From Phaseolus vulgaris (taxonomy: Eukaryota; Streptophyta; Magnoliopsida; Fabales; Fabaceae), in assembly GCF_000499845.2 (NCBI RefSeq), contig NC_023755.2:32451753-32515752 (forward strand): a stretch of 64,000 nt of DNA, read 5' to 3'. The position numbers and the translations under genes were made by a program. Below the pieces are notes generated by a model. The model searched no databases, had not been told where the DNA came from, and was given only the letters and a program-made list of their open reading frames with translations. Shown piece by piece: positions 9,424 to 22,767 of this stretch. Within the stretch, counting starts at the first letter, position 1; each line of letters begins with the position of its first letter.

Positions 9424-12225
9424 TTAGTTATTCTATCGGATTACAACTTAGTGGGGTGTTTTGTTTGTTCTACACTAAAGAGATAAAGATTTGTGATGTG
9501 GAACTTGACCATAATGCTCGTTGTGACTGGTTGAGTGGTTGATGAGAGTGGAAAAATGGATTTGGCATCGGTTCTTTTGCTATTGACTAGTGTGTGCTCG
9601 TCGATGTTGGCTGGGCTTGATTCACAAGGTTCAATGTTGCTATTCAAACTTATTCCCTGTTAATCGTTAGGTCATATAAAGATTTAGTTGTAGTTTTTAT
9701 TTTCTTCATTTCCTTGTCTCTGTCATCTTCTTGATTTCAACTTAATAGAAATTCGATAAGATTCATTCACACTTAAACTCATTAGTATTTCTTTTCTGCC
9801 TCTCTAAGTTTTAAATTCTTCACAATCCTTTCCGCTACACTAATGTTGTGTTTGGGTTGACTAGGTCGCACTTTAATCTATCAACATTTTTTCCTTTTCC
9901 TTCATATTTTAAAAAATATATATTTTATTGGTACTTTCCTTGGTCATCTATCTGTTTTGAAAATATTATTTTTTAAAATTATTTAATATAGGTTATTTTA
10001 GGGGAGATAAAGAAAACCATAACAAAGTGATAAAATTAGAATCAAATCTATCTAACCATAACAAATATAGAAATTAAATATAGAAATTGTAAAAACAATT
10101 CATATAACGATTTCTAGATTAAACTATGTGTGTTCCATTTAAAAATTGTAACAAAAAATATATATTTTTCAAATAAATAAATGAACAACAGATGTAAAAC
10201 TAAGTCAGTATGGTTAAACCAAAGATAATAATGTCTCTTGTTTTATAATGGAAAATGACAAAATGCTTATTATTATCAACATTTTATTTATTATAAATAC
10301 TTTATAAAATTAGACAATATATATAATTAATTATTCTGCTTTTCATTTCTTTTATTAATTTGTTAGTACGTTGTTATTGCATGTGGTTTTCTCTCTTTAT
10401 TTAAAAAAAATATTTATTTAATATTTTTATTTTTAAAAATAATTTTTTTATTATTTCTTTTATTGTAAGTGGCATCGTTGGATCGTCCAACCATCGAAGA
10501 GGAAGTGTTAAGAGAGATTTGAGAGTAGTGAACATCATTTTTAAAATTAATTAACAATTTTGTATGAACTTCAACGCATTAACTTTTAGTAAAGTTTATA
10601 ATTATATATGTGCTAGATCATTCAAATTTTATTTTAAAAATATTTATTTGAAATTGTACTCATTATGGAGGGAGTTATACAAATATGAAAATGAATATAT
10701 CACACATAAAAAATAATACATTCTATGACGGTTACAATATTGTCTGTCATAGAAAATATACATTCTATCACAATTAAAATATTATCTTATATATTTCTAT
10801 GATGGTTAAAATATTATTTGTCATAGAAAGTACATACTTTCTGTGTCGCCTGTATATATGAGGATCTAAAAACAACAAACAAATGTTTCTTTAAATTGTC
10901 ATAAAAAGTGTTTTTTGCATTAGTGTTCATCTAATTTGGGTTTATTTTGGCCTTAGTTATAATTTATGTGTTTTAGTCACGATAGATGGTCTGACTAGAT
11001 GATCCCTAACTAGACATACTGAATGAAGCATCTACCACTACGAGTGGGCCGAATCACGTGAAAGTCCAAGTTGCTTCCTTGAATAATAAGCAGGAAATGA
11101 AATTTAAGTTAAAGAATTAGAGAATAAAATCTACAACATCTCAAAAATAGAATTTGAAGCAAATCTTCTACAATGATGATCTCTCAAATTTATTAAATTA
11201 AAAAAATCCCTTGTTAAATGCACCAAAAACAAAGCAAATCTCATTCGAAAATATTGTTCAGGTAAATATTTTGCAAATATCTTTTGCATCAGCACTGGAT
11301 TTAATTATAATGAATGTGCAAATTTGAATCAAGTTTGGGATTAAAATATTTGGAAAAAGAAGAGAGAATAAGGTCTAGAACTGATTGAGAAAGAAAATAT
11401 CTACTTGATAAATTGAAATAGAGAAAGAAAATATTTGATAATGGTTAAACAATATCCTGAGATAGTTTTTGAATTCAATTTTGTGCAGTAAAAAGAAGAA
11501 TATAAAAAAGGACTTCAGAGGAAGAACACGAGCATCGTGCTTCAGTGCATTTTGTGGTCTTCTAGATCGCGACACAACATACTTTAAACCTAGTTTTATT
11601 TCCATTTTTGTATTGTTTTTGTTTTTTCTTCCTCATGAAAGGCTAAAAGTTGTGGGTTGTTTTCCTTGTAATTCTCCATTGAGTTCCGAGGTTCTGATCA
11701 ATAAAAGTTTTTTTTTTTCATTTCTCTTTGTTTTAATCTTATGATCTTTTTGAAATTTGGTTTTTGAAAGAGGTTGTTCTCGAACGCATGTTGAGCATTC
11801 TACAATAGCATTTAGTCAATTTTTCTTTATCTCCACGAGGTTGTCTAACATGAACCTCCATAGATTTCTTCCAATTCTTTTGCCTTAGATTTTTCTACTA
11901 AAAAGGGAAACATAATCTCTTTAGGTAAGAAGAGATTTTTGAAATTCTTCTTCATATGCTATATATATCATTCCAAAACTCTGGATTTTAATTCTTTAGC
12001 ATCGACTTTTGAATGCCGAGTCTAAGCAGGATTGACTTACTTGATGCTAATTCACCACTAATTTTTAAGTTATTTTTTTAATACTAAATGTTTGTAATCT
12101 TTTTAAATGAATGTGACACTAGTAAAAAAACGAGTCTTAATAATTATTAAGGTGAGACTTGGTAAAAAAAATATTCTCTCAATATTAATGTTAATAATAT
12201 ATTTGATTAAATGTAATTATACTCA
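9424..12225. other. Intergenic, AT-rich, no gene recognised
   Basis: Open frames here (for example 11375-11744 on either strand) show no domain or codon pattern that I recognise. One degraded DNA-transposon fragment is described separately. Confidence 0.5.
10690..10925. mobile_element. Possible CACTA-like MITE fragment
   Basis: Alternating copies of TCTATGACGGTTACAATATT-like and ATTGTCTGTCATAGAAA-like sequence form short inverted arrays between 10715 and 10830. The segment ends TTTTTTGCATTAGTG at 10925, which looks like one CACTA-type terminus (CACTAATGC on the other strand). No matching left end or target duplication was found, so this is a weak call. Confidence 0.35.
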
Positions 12226-12766
12226 AAATTATAATTTTATTTTTCATTGGTATGAATTTAATGTTTTTTGTGTTCTAAGTTAAGTCTTCTATATTTTGTA
12301 ATTCCACATGTTACCTTGGAGACTTGATTTTGATTAATATTGTTTCACTATTTGATGAAGAAAAAGATATCTATTTATCATTCTTTACATACATGTACTA
12401 TGTTTAAATTATGATTAGGATCTTTAATGGCATTCATGATATGTCTAAGTTATTTTAATAGAGAATTTAAAAAATTGTAATTAAAATTATTTATACTTTA
12501 AATGAAAATGATAGTATATATATTTTTTTTTTAATTTGAATATTAAGAAGGTCACGATTTACAATGATGATATTAATGAAATATAGAAAAAAAATCATTT
12601 TTGATAGTTTTGTAATTTTGATATAAATTACACTAGTACATTCTAAATTAAAATTTGATTGTGTAATTAATAAAAATTAATAAAACTCATTATCTAACTT
12701 TGTTTAATTAGTGTTTACAAAAGAAATGGTATTATAAATAAAAATCTTTTAGTTTACTCATTCTCC

Positions 12767-13261
12767 ATGAATAACATTTTTATCTTTATAATGACTTTCT
12801 TATTTCGTTATTTTAATAAAGGATTTAATTATTAGAAGATTGTGCAAACTTGACCACAAAGTTTTTTTTCACTAAAATCCCTGCACAGCAAAAAGAAAAA
12901 CAATGAAGTTCACTATTCATATGGCCATCCACCAACTCCTTCTTACAACCATCAAAGTGTCTAACTACAAAGATACTAACTATGAAAACAGTAAAGTTTC
13001 TATTTAAATTTCTTAATATAATATTATTTTGATATGATATTGGAGAGATAGATACTTTCTATTATTTATTTTGTTATATTAGAGGAATACAAAATAAACT
13101 CAAACAAGATTGGCTAGATTATTTTAGGCAAGACTGGACATTTTGGTTTCACGAGTGGTATGAGCATGGAACCTGCTCTAATATGAAATCATTTGATTTC
13201 TTCATGTTGGCATTAAATATTTATGCAAGAAATGATCTTCAAGCAATACTTAAAAATGCAG
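12767..13261 (+). pseudogene. RNase T2 (S-like ribonuclease) pseudogene, copy I
   Basis: RNase T2 enzymes are secreted endoribonucleases with two conserved active-site segments. A TATAAATA box (12733-12740) precedes an ATG at 12767 followed by a hydrophobic, signal-like start (MNNIFIFIMTFLF) that soon stops. The first active-site segment appears as FTIH (12909-12920); then about five bases are missing and WPSTNS continues in another frame, where the family has FTIHGLWPSN. After an intron (about 12991-13082) comes an intact exon (13084-13261) with the second active-site segment HEWYEHGTC and a following helix (NIYARNDLQAILKN), closing with a GTATAA donor. Later exons with the remaining cysteines were not found. 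The promoter box, exon ends and motifs make the assignment firm; the gene is broken. Confidence 0.82.
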
Positions 13262-16065
13262 GTATAATAATTTCAGTTGTACTGTTATGTGGTTATTTTA
13301 GGTTGTAAAATTCTTGTGAATAAAAACTAACAAAACGAAAATCACTATTTTAATTTTAGTAGAAAAAACATTGTTTTAACTTTTAGACTAATACTACAAC
13401 CACTCGTGAAACACTTATAGTTCTAAATAAAGAAAATTATTTCATTAGAGCCTTAGCATTCCAGAACAGGGTCTTGCAGCATTTAGCTGGTTTTTCATAA
13501 TTCCAGGAGGTTGCATAACTCGAATCTCTATCGGTTTCTTCTTTTGTGATTTATACAAAACTCTATTAAAAGTGAAAAGATCATTTTGCGGGCAAGAAGT
13601 TGAAACAAAACAACTTTATCTCGTATTTCAATTGATCTTGATGTAAACTCGTGCTTTTCGGATCATACGAAGAATCACAAGATGAAAACATTCTCTGCAA
13701 CATAATAATGAACTTCAAAAATATTTTCGTTAGGTACAACATATTCTTAAAATATGTGTGTACTTGTCGTATGTTGAATATTTTACTTATTAGATGAAGC
13801 GAAAATTGCAATATCTTGTATCGTTTGTTAGACGAAATAAAGTTCAAATCTTTTATCTATTTTTGATTTCTTGGTTAGCTAGTTTACAATGTTCTAATTA
13901 ATCTCTTGGACGCATTCAAGAGGTAAAATAGAAGCATCTCATAAGTAGACACATGGATACAAATGAGGTATTGAATACATTAGTAGACGCATACTTGGCT
14001 GATAAGATTCGATTGAATTTGATTAACACATGCTTGATTTAGTTTAGCACTGTATGAGAATTGAAGGATGATAATCTTTAGATAACCTGTGAAGAATTTA
14101 TCGGTGGAAGAACTTGAGAGTCACCTACTTTTCATTCATCTTACAACGTCTATTATATTTTCCTGCTAAATAAACACAACCCCCATTTACTTTATTGTTA
14201 TTGCTAATTTTTGTTACTTGCATATAGGTTTAGAATTTTGTTCACTAAACTCACTATTAAATTCGTTGGAAAACGATTTGAGATCATCTTACCTTGTCTA
14301 TATTATCATCTTTTTTACGTTAAACGGTCTATCATCGTGTTAGATGGTCTACGTTAGAATCTTTTTAATTTTATCGCAAAACAAAACTTATCATATCTCA
14401 ATGGTTAGGAAAGAATTTACAACATCTATCTTCCCAATCTCTATAAATGGGAGTAATATTTGAAGAAGGAATAATTTTTGCATAAATAATCCTATAATGC
14501 TTTGAGTAAATATCTCATAAATCTAGCTTGTTCATAGAACATTATAATGTTCTTTAGCAAACTTAAAGAGTGAGTCTCATATTGTATTCATGTTAGAATA
14601 TTATTCCTCTTTTAGTGAATAACCATGTGATTGTTTAATTACATCTTCTTTTAACTAAGAGTTTTAGCCAAAAGTGACTATATTCCAAAAAAAAACTTGG
14701 TTATTTAACTAGAAGTGTTTGAGTTCTAAACAATACTTGATTGTTTACTAAAAGTGCTTGAGTTCCAAACAATACTTGATTGTTTAACCAAAAGTCACTA
14801 ATATCCAAAGAAATACTTGTCTTGTATTTGCAATGATAGTTTGTTTAGTGGAACTTGATCAAGTTAATCTAGAACTAAACATAGTCTTGGTTAATAAACG
14901 AGTCAATATATAAAAATATCAAACTTAAATCTTTTTTTTACTCTTAAACTCTTAGCTTGCATATTATTAAACTGTTATCTAACTTTAAAAAATGGAGTCT
15001 TTTGAACTAGATTTGCAAAAGCATCTTGATAACAAGTCTGTCTAATTAAACTCTGTCTGATTGCTTTTAATAAGATGTTACTCTTATGAAAAACTACAAA
15101 AGGTACACAATTTAATCCTCCATTTTTGCATATTTAACCTACTTTCTACAATTTATGATTGCGTGATTTTCAACAATTGTATTAAAGCTATTTAAAGCAT
15201 ATCTTAGTCAAGTTTGTTGAGTCTTGTGTTATCCATTATTTGATTTCTCCTAAACTCACGCTTAAGATTTCAAGTCCAACATGAGAGAAATGTTGAATAG
15301 CTCATATCAATTAGATATAAAAACAAGTTATAGTAAATGTGTGAATATAACACATTATAAACTAAAATTGTAATATTAAATTAGACTTAGATTCTATTTT
15401 CATAAAAATAAAATAGGTTATATATATAACACATATAATAAAAATAAGACATATACTTAATTATATATATATATTTTAAATTTATTTTAAAATATTTTAA
15501 GCTATTGTATAATATTAATAATAAAATATACAATGAAAAATAATGTAAATAATATAATTATAATAAATTATTTAACAAAAAAAATTACTATAATTTAAAA
15601 TTAATAAAAACTAAATTAGAAATACCCTCAAATATAATTTTAACCAATAGCGTTACCATTGATATAATTAAACGCTTCTATTCGTAGCATTTTACATTAT
15701 CAGTTACTTTAAAAAATATTTTATTAAATATTTATAATTTAATAATGTTTTGCTACTAAACTTTTCATGTCTTGGTTAGTTTTCCACCTAATTTTATCAA
15801 ACATTCTCTATACATGTGTTTAATGAGGTTTCAAAGTAGAATAACATATTTAATAATCTTGATTAGATGTAAAATTTCATCAATATAATATAACAGTAGA
15901 AGTAGAGAAGTTTATACTTAACGTAGTGTCTTATGATAATTCATAATATGATATTTAAAATAATTAAAATTTATATGAATACATTAAAATATTATAAAAA
16001 TATTTAATTATTTAAAACTTACTAAATCAATATTGATTTGTTTTAAATTTCTTTCCTTTTCTGTA
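13262..16065. other. Intergenic, no gene recognised
   Basis: Nothing here reads as an exon. A short internal repeat at about 14640-14810 has three copies of a TTGTTTAACTAAAAGTG-like plus TTGAGTTCCAAACAATACTT-like unit of roughly 50 bp. The rest is AT-rich and featureless to me. Confidence 0.5.
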
Positions 16066-17236
16066 TCAGTTTATTACTCGTAGTTTAATTTTTTCTGAAG
16101 TACATTTTATTTTATATTTCGAGGTGTAAATTATAAATATATATAATTAGTTTGGTTTTTAAAATTAATTTTTATTTAATGATTTTTTTTAATTAGATAC
16201 TAGATCGTTGTGTCTTTAATTTACCAGTTTATTTAAGTCCGTTACATGTATAGTTAAACTATCTGGTTAAAGATGAGACCAAACAAGAAAGCAAATTAGT
16301 CTTCTTTTTATATTTAAAATAAAATGAATTTAAAAAATTATTATTTTTTGTATTATATTATTTTTAAGTTGTAAATATGTAATATAGTATTGTAATTTAA
16401 TCAATAACACTTATAAATTAACTTTTAATTATTAATTATAATAAAATAATTTAATACGATAATAATTATTTTTATTTATTTAATTATAGATATTAATTAA
16501 TAAATTAAAAACTTAAACAATATTTATATGATTAAATGTGTTTTTCATATACATATATAACAAATTTTCAAAATATAAAATTTTAAAAGAAATTTAAAAA
16601 ACAAATTTAAGAAAGCTAGTGGGTTGATATGATAGTCCGTCTAGCGAAAGAGTTAATATTTTGAGTTCACTTTATTATGGTGGTATAGTTAACCACATTT
16701 TTGACACGCCAATAGCAGATTGGGTAAAAAAAGCCAGATTAACCATATTGACCACCCTTACTTGCTTAGTAATTAAAAAGGAACATAACTTATCTAATAG
16801 GTCAATTATAAAACCTATTAAAAAGTATGAATTAACTACTCATCAACATTATAATTTTATTTTTCATTAGTATGAATTTAATGTTCTTTGTGTTCTAAAT
16901 TAAGTCTTCAATATTTTGTAATTTCAATTGTTACATAGGAGGCTTGGTTTTGATTAATATTTTTTCACTCTTCGATGAAGAACAAAACATTTGTCTATCA
17001 TTCTTTGCATGCATGTGTTATGTTCTATGCTTAAATTATGATTAGGGTCTTTATTGACATTCATGATATGTCGAAGCTATTTAATAGATAATTTAAAAAG
17101 TTGTAAATTAAAATTATATATAATTTAAATAAAAATGATAGTATATATAATTTTTTTTTCAATTTGAATAATAAGAAGGTCACGATCTAAATAATGATAT
17201 TAATGAAATGTGTGGAAAAATCATGATATTAATGGC

Positions 17237-18130
17237 ATTATAATTTTATTTTTCATTGGTATGAATTTAATGTTATTTGTGTTTTAAATTATGTCTTCAA
17301 TATTTTATAATTCCAATTATTACATAGGAGGCTTGGTCTTGATTATTATTGTTTCACTCTTCGATAAAGAAGAACAAGACATTTGTCTATCATTCTATGT
17401 ATGTTTAAATTATGATTAGGGTTTTATAGGCATTCATGATATGTCTAAGTTATTTGATATATAATTTAAAAAATTGTAAATAAAAATTATTTATACTTTA
17501 AAATGAAAATGACAATGTATATATATATATATTTTTTCAAATTGAATACTAAAAAGGTCTCTATTTTCAATAAAATATTAATGAAATGTGGGGAAAAATT
17601 ATTTTTGATAGTTTTGTAATTTTGATATAAATTACAGTAACACATTTTAAATTAAAATTTGATTGTGTATGTAATAAAAATTAATAAAACTCATTATCTA
17701 CCTATATTTTTAGTTTTTACAAAAGACACGATACTATAAATAGAGATCATTTAGTTCACTCATTCTTCATAAACATTCATTCATAATGGTTTCATTTTTT
17801 ATCTTGATAGTGTCTTTCTTATTTCATGTTTTATTAAAAAATTTGATTAGAAGATTACACAAACATTAACCACTAAACTTCTATCACAAAAATACTTTCA
17901 TTGCAACAAAAGCAAAACAATGAAGTTAACTATTCATGTGGTCATCATCCTTCCTACAAGCATCAAAATGTCAAAGTAACATATATATTAAGAGAACGGT
18001 AAGGTTTTTATTTAAATTTCTTAATATAATAATATTTTGATATGATAATGAAGAGATAATACTTTCTATTATTTATTTTGTTAGATGAGAGGAATACAAA
18101 GTACATTCAAGTTTACTAATCAAGATTGAT
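17237..18130 (+). pseudogene. RNase T2 pseudogene, copy II
   Basis: Its promoter and exons align with copy I. A TATAAATA box lies at 17735-17742, then an ATG at 17786 opening a clear signal-peptide-like stretch (MVSFFILIVSFLFHVLL), which stops after about 30 codons. The first active-site region survives only as KLTIH (about 17923), with the glycine-leucine-tryptophan part lost. The following intron is conserved, but the HEWYEHGTC exon breaks off after about 30 bases (GAGGAATACAAAGTACATTC, about 18089-18108) where the next duplication unit begins. An additional upstream-region copy lies at 16846-17236, so the promoter side is doubled. Confidence 0.68.
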
Positions 18131-18369
18131 ATTTTTTTTTCTATTCATTACTCGTGGTTTATATTTGCTACTTCCTAGAAGTACATTTTGTTTGTGTTTA
18201 GAGGTGTAAATTATATATATATATATATATAATTTAATTAAAATATAGTTTTTTAATCCTTATAACATAATATTATTTTAAATACTTTTCTATATATTTG
18301 AATTTAAAAATAATTTTACTTCTATTTATAATTTTTATTTTAGTTTTAGTTTTAGTCAGTTTGTCCTTT

Positions 18370-18751
18370 CACTACAAGAAAAATGATGAGATGAAAATCA
18401 ATTTTAAAGACAAAAAAGAATTAGTTGCTCTAGTGACTAAATTATAGACAATTTTAGAGACAAAAAGAAATTTGATTTCTAAATTAGTTTATATTATTAT
18501 TAAATGGTTTCTAAATTGGTGTTTAATTAGCAACCAAGGTTTTTGCTACCAAATTTAGAATCTAAATAATTGGTAGTTAAAACTTTGGTAGCTAATTAGA
18601 TACCAATTTAGAAGCTATTTAATAATAATATAAACTAATTTAGAAACCAAATTTTTTTTAGTCTCTAAAATGATCTCTAATTTAGTTACTATAACAATTA
18701 ATTATTTTTTGTTTCTAAAATTAATTTTTATTTCATTATTTTATTGTAGTG
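18370..18751. mobile_element. Foldback MITE with CACTA-type ends
   Basis: The element opens CACTACAAGAAAAAT (18370) and closes ATTTTATTGTAGTG (18751), so the ends form CACTA-type inverted repeats. The interior is one long imperfect palindrome: TTTCTAAATTAGTTTATATT on the left arm is mirrored by AATATAAACTAATTTAGAAA on the right arm, meeting near 18550. It has no coding capacity. The corresponding position of duplication unit 3 (about 21630) reads through without it, which is an empty site. The flanks TTT and TTA do not form a perfect 3-bp duplication. Confidence 0.82.
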
Positions 18752-19036
18752 TTACTCAGAACTATCAATAATGGAATGACAGTGACTATTAATTATTTTT
18801 GAAAAATATTATAAAAGAAATTAACACTTATTATTATTATTATTTTGGAATGGAGGTCATAAATTTCCATTTGAATTATGCCAACTAACAAACTGCAATA
18901 GTATCCTTGTTTGTTAGTGTTTGTTTTCATAATCTAGCGTCAAATCCTTATATATTATAATTGTATATATAAAAAGTATATTATATATAAAATGCTTTTT
19001 TATTACTGTATGATTAGTAGTTAGCATAGAATGAAT

Positions 19037-19471
19037 TCCTACAAGAAAAATATTAAATAATAATTAAATTTAAAAAAATTAAAAATAGTCATTATATTAA
19101 TTAAATTAAAAATTAATTTAAAAATTAAAAAATTATTTTTATTTCTATTATTAATAAAAATTTATAAAATAATTTTTAAATTAATATCTAAATTAACTCC
19201 CTATATTTTACTTACTATTATCTTAGATTCTAAATTCATGTCTAAAAGATTAATAAAGATTAATTTAGAATATAAAGTAATAAATAGCTAAAAACTTGGT
19301 AGTTAAATATTAGATACCAATTTAAAAATTATTTTATAAATTTTTATTAATAATAAAAATTAATTTAAATAATTATTTTTTAATTTATAAAATAATTTTT
19401 AATTTAATTAAATAGTAATAATAAATTTTGGTCTCTAAAATTAATTTTTATCTAATAATTTTTTTTTAGTG
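19037..19471. mobile_element. Decayed CACTA-type MITE, related to 18370-18751
   Basis: It begins CTACAAGAAAAAT (after a mutated CACTA, TCCTA) and ends TTTTTTTTAGTG. The arms share AATTTAAAAATTATTTTATA-like and TTGGTAGTTAAAT motifs with the neighbouring MITE and with 55855-56973. Duplication unit 3 (around 30300) lacks it, so it arrived in unit 2 after duplication or was lost from unit 3. Confidence 0.6.
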
Positions 19472-20512
19472 AAATACTATACTTTGAAATGAGTTGGCGT
19501 CTTTAATTTATCAGTTTATTTAAGTCCGTTACACATATCTACTTAAACAATCTGGTCAAAGATGAGGTAAAACTAGAAAAAGCCAATTAATCTTCTTTTT
19601 ATATTAAAATTAAAATGAAAAATAGTTTAAAAATTATTATTTTTTGTATTATTTTTAAGATGCAAATATGTAAATAGTATTGTAATTTAATCAATAACAC
19701 TTATAAATTAACTTTTAATTATTAATTATAATAAAATAATTTAATATGATAGTAATTATTTTTATTTAATTATATATAGATATTAATTAATCAATTAAGA
19801 ACTTAGAAAATATTTATATGGTTAAATTTGTTTTTAATATACATATATAACAAGTTTTAAAAATATAAAATTTAAAAAACAAATTTAAGAACGCTAGTGG
19901 GTTGACATGATAGCTCGTCTAGTGAATGATTAAATATTTTCAGTCCACTTTGTTATAGTAGACTAGTTGACCACGATTTTGATGCGCTAATAACAGATTG
20001 TGTCAAAAAATGGTCAGATTAATTCAGTTTACTACCCCTACTTGATTAGTTATTATAAAGGAATATAACTTATTTAATAGGTCAATTATAAAACATTTTA
20101 AAAAGTATGAATTAACTAATCAACATTATAATTTTATTTTTATGAATTTAATGTTCTTTGTGTTCTAAATTAGGTCTTCAATATTTTGTAATTTCAATTG
20201 TTACATAAAAGGTTTGGTTTTGATTAATATTGTTTCACTTTTCGATCAAGATAAGGCATTTGTCTATCAGTCTTTGCATGCATGTGCTATGCTCTATGTT
20301 TAAATTATGATTAGGGTCTTTATTGACATTCATGCTATGTCTAAGTTATTTAATAGATAATTTTAAAAAATATATAAATATAAATTATTTATACTTTAAA
20401 ATTAAAATGATAGTATGTATATGTTTTTTTTTTTCAATTTGAATTTTAAGAAGGTCACGATTTACAATAAGATATTAATGAAATGTCTGGAAAATAATGA
20501 TATTAATGAGAT

Positions 20513-21209
20513 TATAATTTTATTTTTCATTGGTATGAATTTAACGTTTTTTTGTGTTCTAAATTAAGTTTTCAATATTTTGTAATTCCAATTGTTACTT
20601 AGGAGGTTTGGTCTTAATTATTATTGTTTCACTCTTCAATAAAGAAAAGCAAGATAATTATCTATCATTCTTTGCATGCATGTTTAAATTATGATTAGAG
20701 TTTTTATTGGCATTCATGATATGTCTAAGTTATTTGATAGATAATTTAAAATCCTGTAAATTAAAATTATTTATACTTTTAAATGAAAATAAATATATAT
20801 ATATATATATATATATATTTCTCAATTTGAATTTAAGAAGGTCTCAGTTTACAATAATAATATTAATGAAGTGTAGGGAAAAAATATTTTTGATAGTTTT
20901 GTAATTTTAATATAAATTATTATCTACCTATGTTTTTAGTTTTTACAAAAAGACACGATACTATAAATAGAGATCATTTACTTCACTCATTCTCCAAAAG
21001 CATTCATTCATAATTGATAACTTTATTTTTATCTTCATAGTGTTTTTCTTATTTCATAGTTCTTAAAAAAAATTTAATTAGAAGATTACACAAACTTTAA
21101 ACCACTAAACTTCTATAAAAAAAAATACATTCATAGCAACAAAAGCAAAATAATGATGTTTACTATTCATATGGCCACCAACTCCTTCCTACAACCGTAA
21201 AAGTGTCAA

Positions 21210-21273
<64 letters not shown>

Positions 21274-21370
21274 CTTAATATAATAGTATTTTGATATAAT
21301 AATGAACAGATGACATTTTCTATTATTTATTTTATTAGATTGAAGGAATATAAAGTACACTCAAGTTTAC
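20513..21370 (+). pseudogene. RNase T2 pseudogene, copy III
   Basis: This is the third aligned relic. It keeps the TATAAATA box (about 20962), a region matching the signal exon (about 21030) without a usable ATG, and a TTTACTATTCATATGGCCACCAACTCC-type segment (about 21160), which is the FTIH...PTNS remnant. The first exon then runs into a (TA)n tract at 21211-21270 that replaces the start of the intron. The next exon is present only as its first 25 bases (about 21345). A further copy of the upstream region is at 20120-20512. It has no coding capacity. Confidence 0.65.
21211..21270. repeat. (TA)n microsatellite, about 60 bp
   Basis: This is an uninterrupted TA dinucleotide run in RNase T2 copy III. 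Shorter TA or AT runs occur in the same duplication at about 20790-20818 and 21470-21496. Confidence 0.95.
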
Positions 21371-21464
21371 TGATATTTTTTCTATTTTTTTTTGTCAGTT
21401 CATTACTCGTGATGTAATTTTGCTACTTCCTAGAAGTAAATTTTTTTTGTGCGTTTGGAAGTGT

Positions 21465-21496
<32 letters not shown>

Positions 21497-22767
21497 CTTT
21501 AATTAAAATATAGCTTTTTAATCCTTATAACATAATATTTTTTAAATACTTTTCTATATATTTGAATTCAAAAATAATTTTACTTCTATTTATAATTTTT
21601 TATTTGATTTTTAGTTTTAATCAGTTTGTCTTTTACTCTTGTCTACCACTTAGTAAAGCTATAAATAATGGAATTACAGTAACTATTAATTATTGTTTGA
21701 AAAGTATAATAAAAGAAATTAACACTTTTTACTATTATTTTGGAATTGTCTTTTATGCTTTGTTTGGATTAAGGCGGGAATTTGAGGGGAGGAGAGGGAG
21801 AGGGAGAGGATTAGAGGCGATGTGTGAGGTTGTTTGGATTGAGGGATGATAGAATGGATTTGTGAGGATGATTTATTGAAATTTGTGAGTGATGTGATAA
21901 TTAGGAGATAATTTAGAAATTATTTTAAAAGTATAAAATATAAATTTACAAATTTATCCTTGTCATTAAAAAATATTTTAATAATGAGTTATGATATATA
22001 TTTTTTTGTGTGTAAGTTTGAGTTAATTATTTTTTTGCAATATATAATATTTATAATTATTGTAATAAAAAATAATTTTGTGTTAAATTCAAATAAATTT
22101 ATTAAATATATTAAAATTTATGAAAGTAATATTTATTGTTATATACATTTGTTATTTTATATAATTATATATGTTTTGTTGATATTATCATTTTATTATT
22201 TATAATTATATGTTGTTATTAATAGTATAATTAAATATATTTGAAATTATTAAATAAATTTATGTAATATTTAAATTTGTATATTGTATATTGTATGTAT
22301 ATAATTATATTAATAATTATAATAGTACTAAAATAAATAATACTATTAATATTTTGAATAATTATATATTTTAAAAATAATGTACAATTTAAACATAGTA
22401 GCACAATAAAATTCACATATTTTCATAAATATTATGAAATATTAACTACCAACATGAAAAAAATTATATTTTATTTTTTATGTATAATTTTTTCTCTCAA
22501 TTTGTATCAAATAAAAAAAAATAACAACTTTCACTTATCATTAATAAACATTAGATTAACATGAAATAGTCAGTGATTAAAATAAATAAATGAAGTTATT
22601 AAATTAGAATCCTAAATGATGTTGTGTCATGGAAATTTAAAAAAATTACAAACATAATAATGTCCAATAACGCATTAAATTTAACTGACAATCAAAATAA
22701 GTTCAACATAAAAAATAATAATAATAATACAATAAAAATACAATTAATGTTCTTCATTGAGTTTAAG

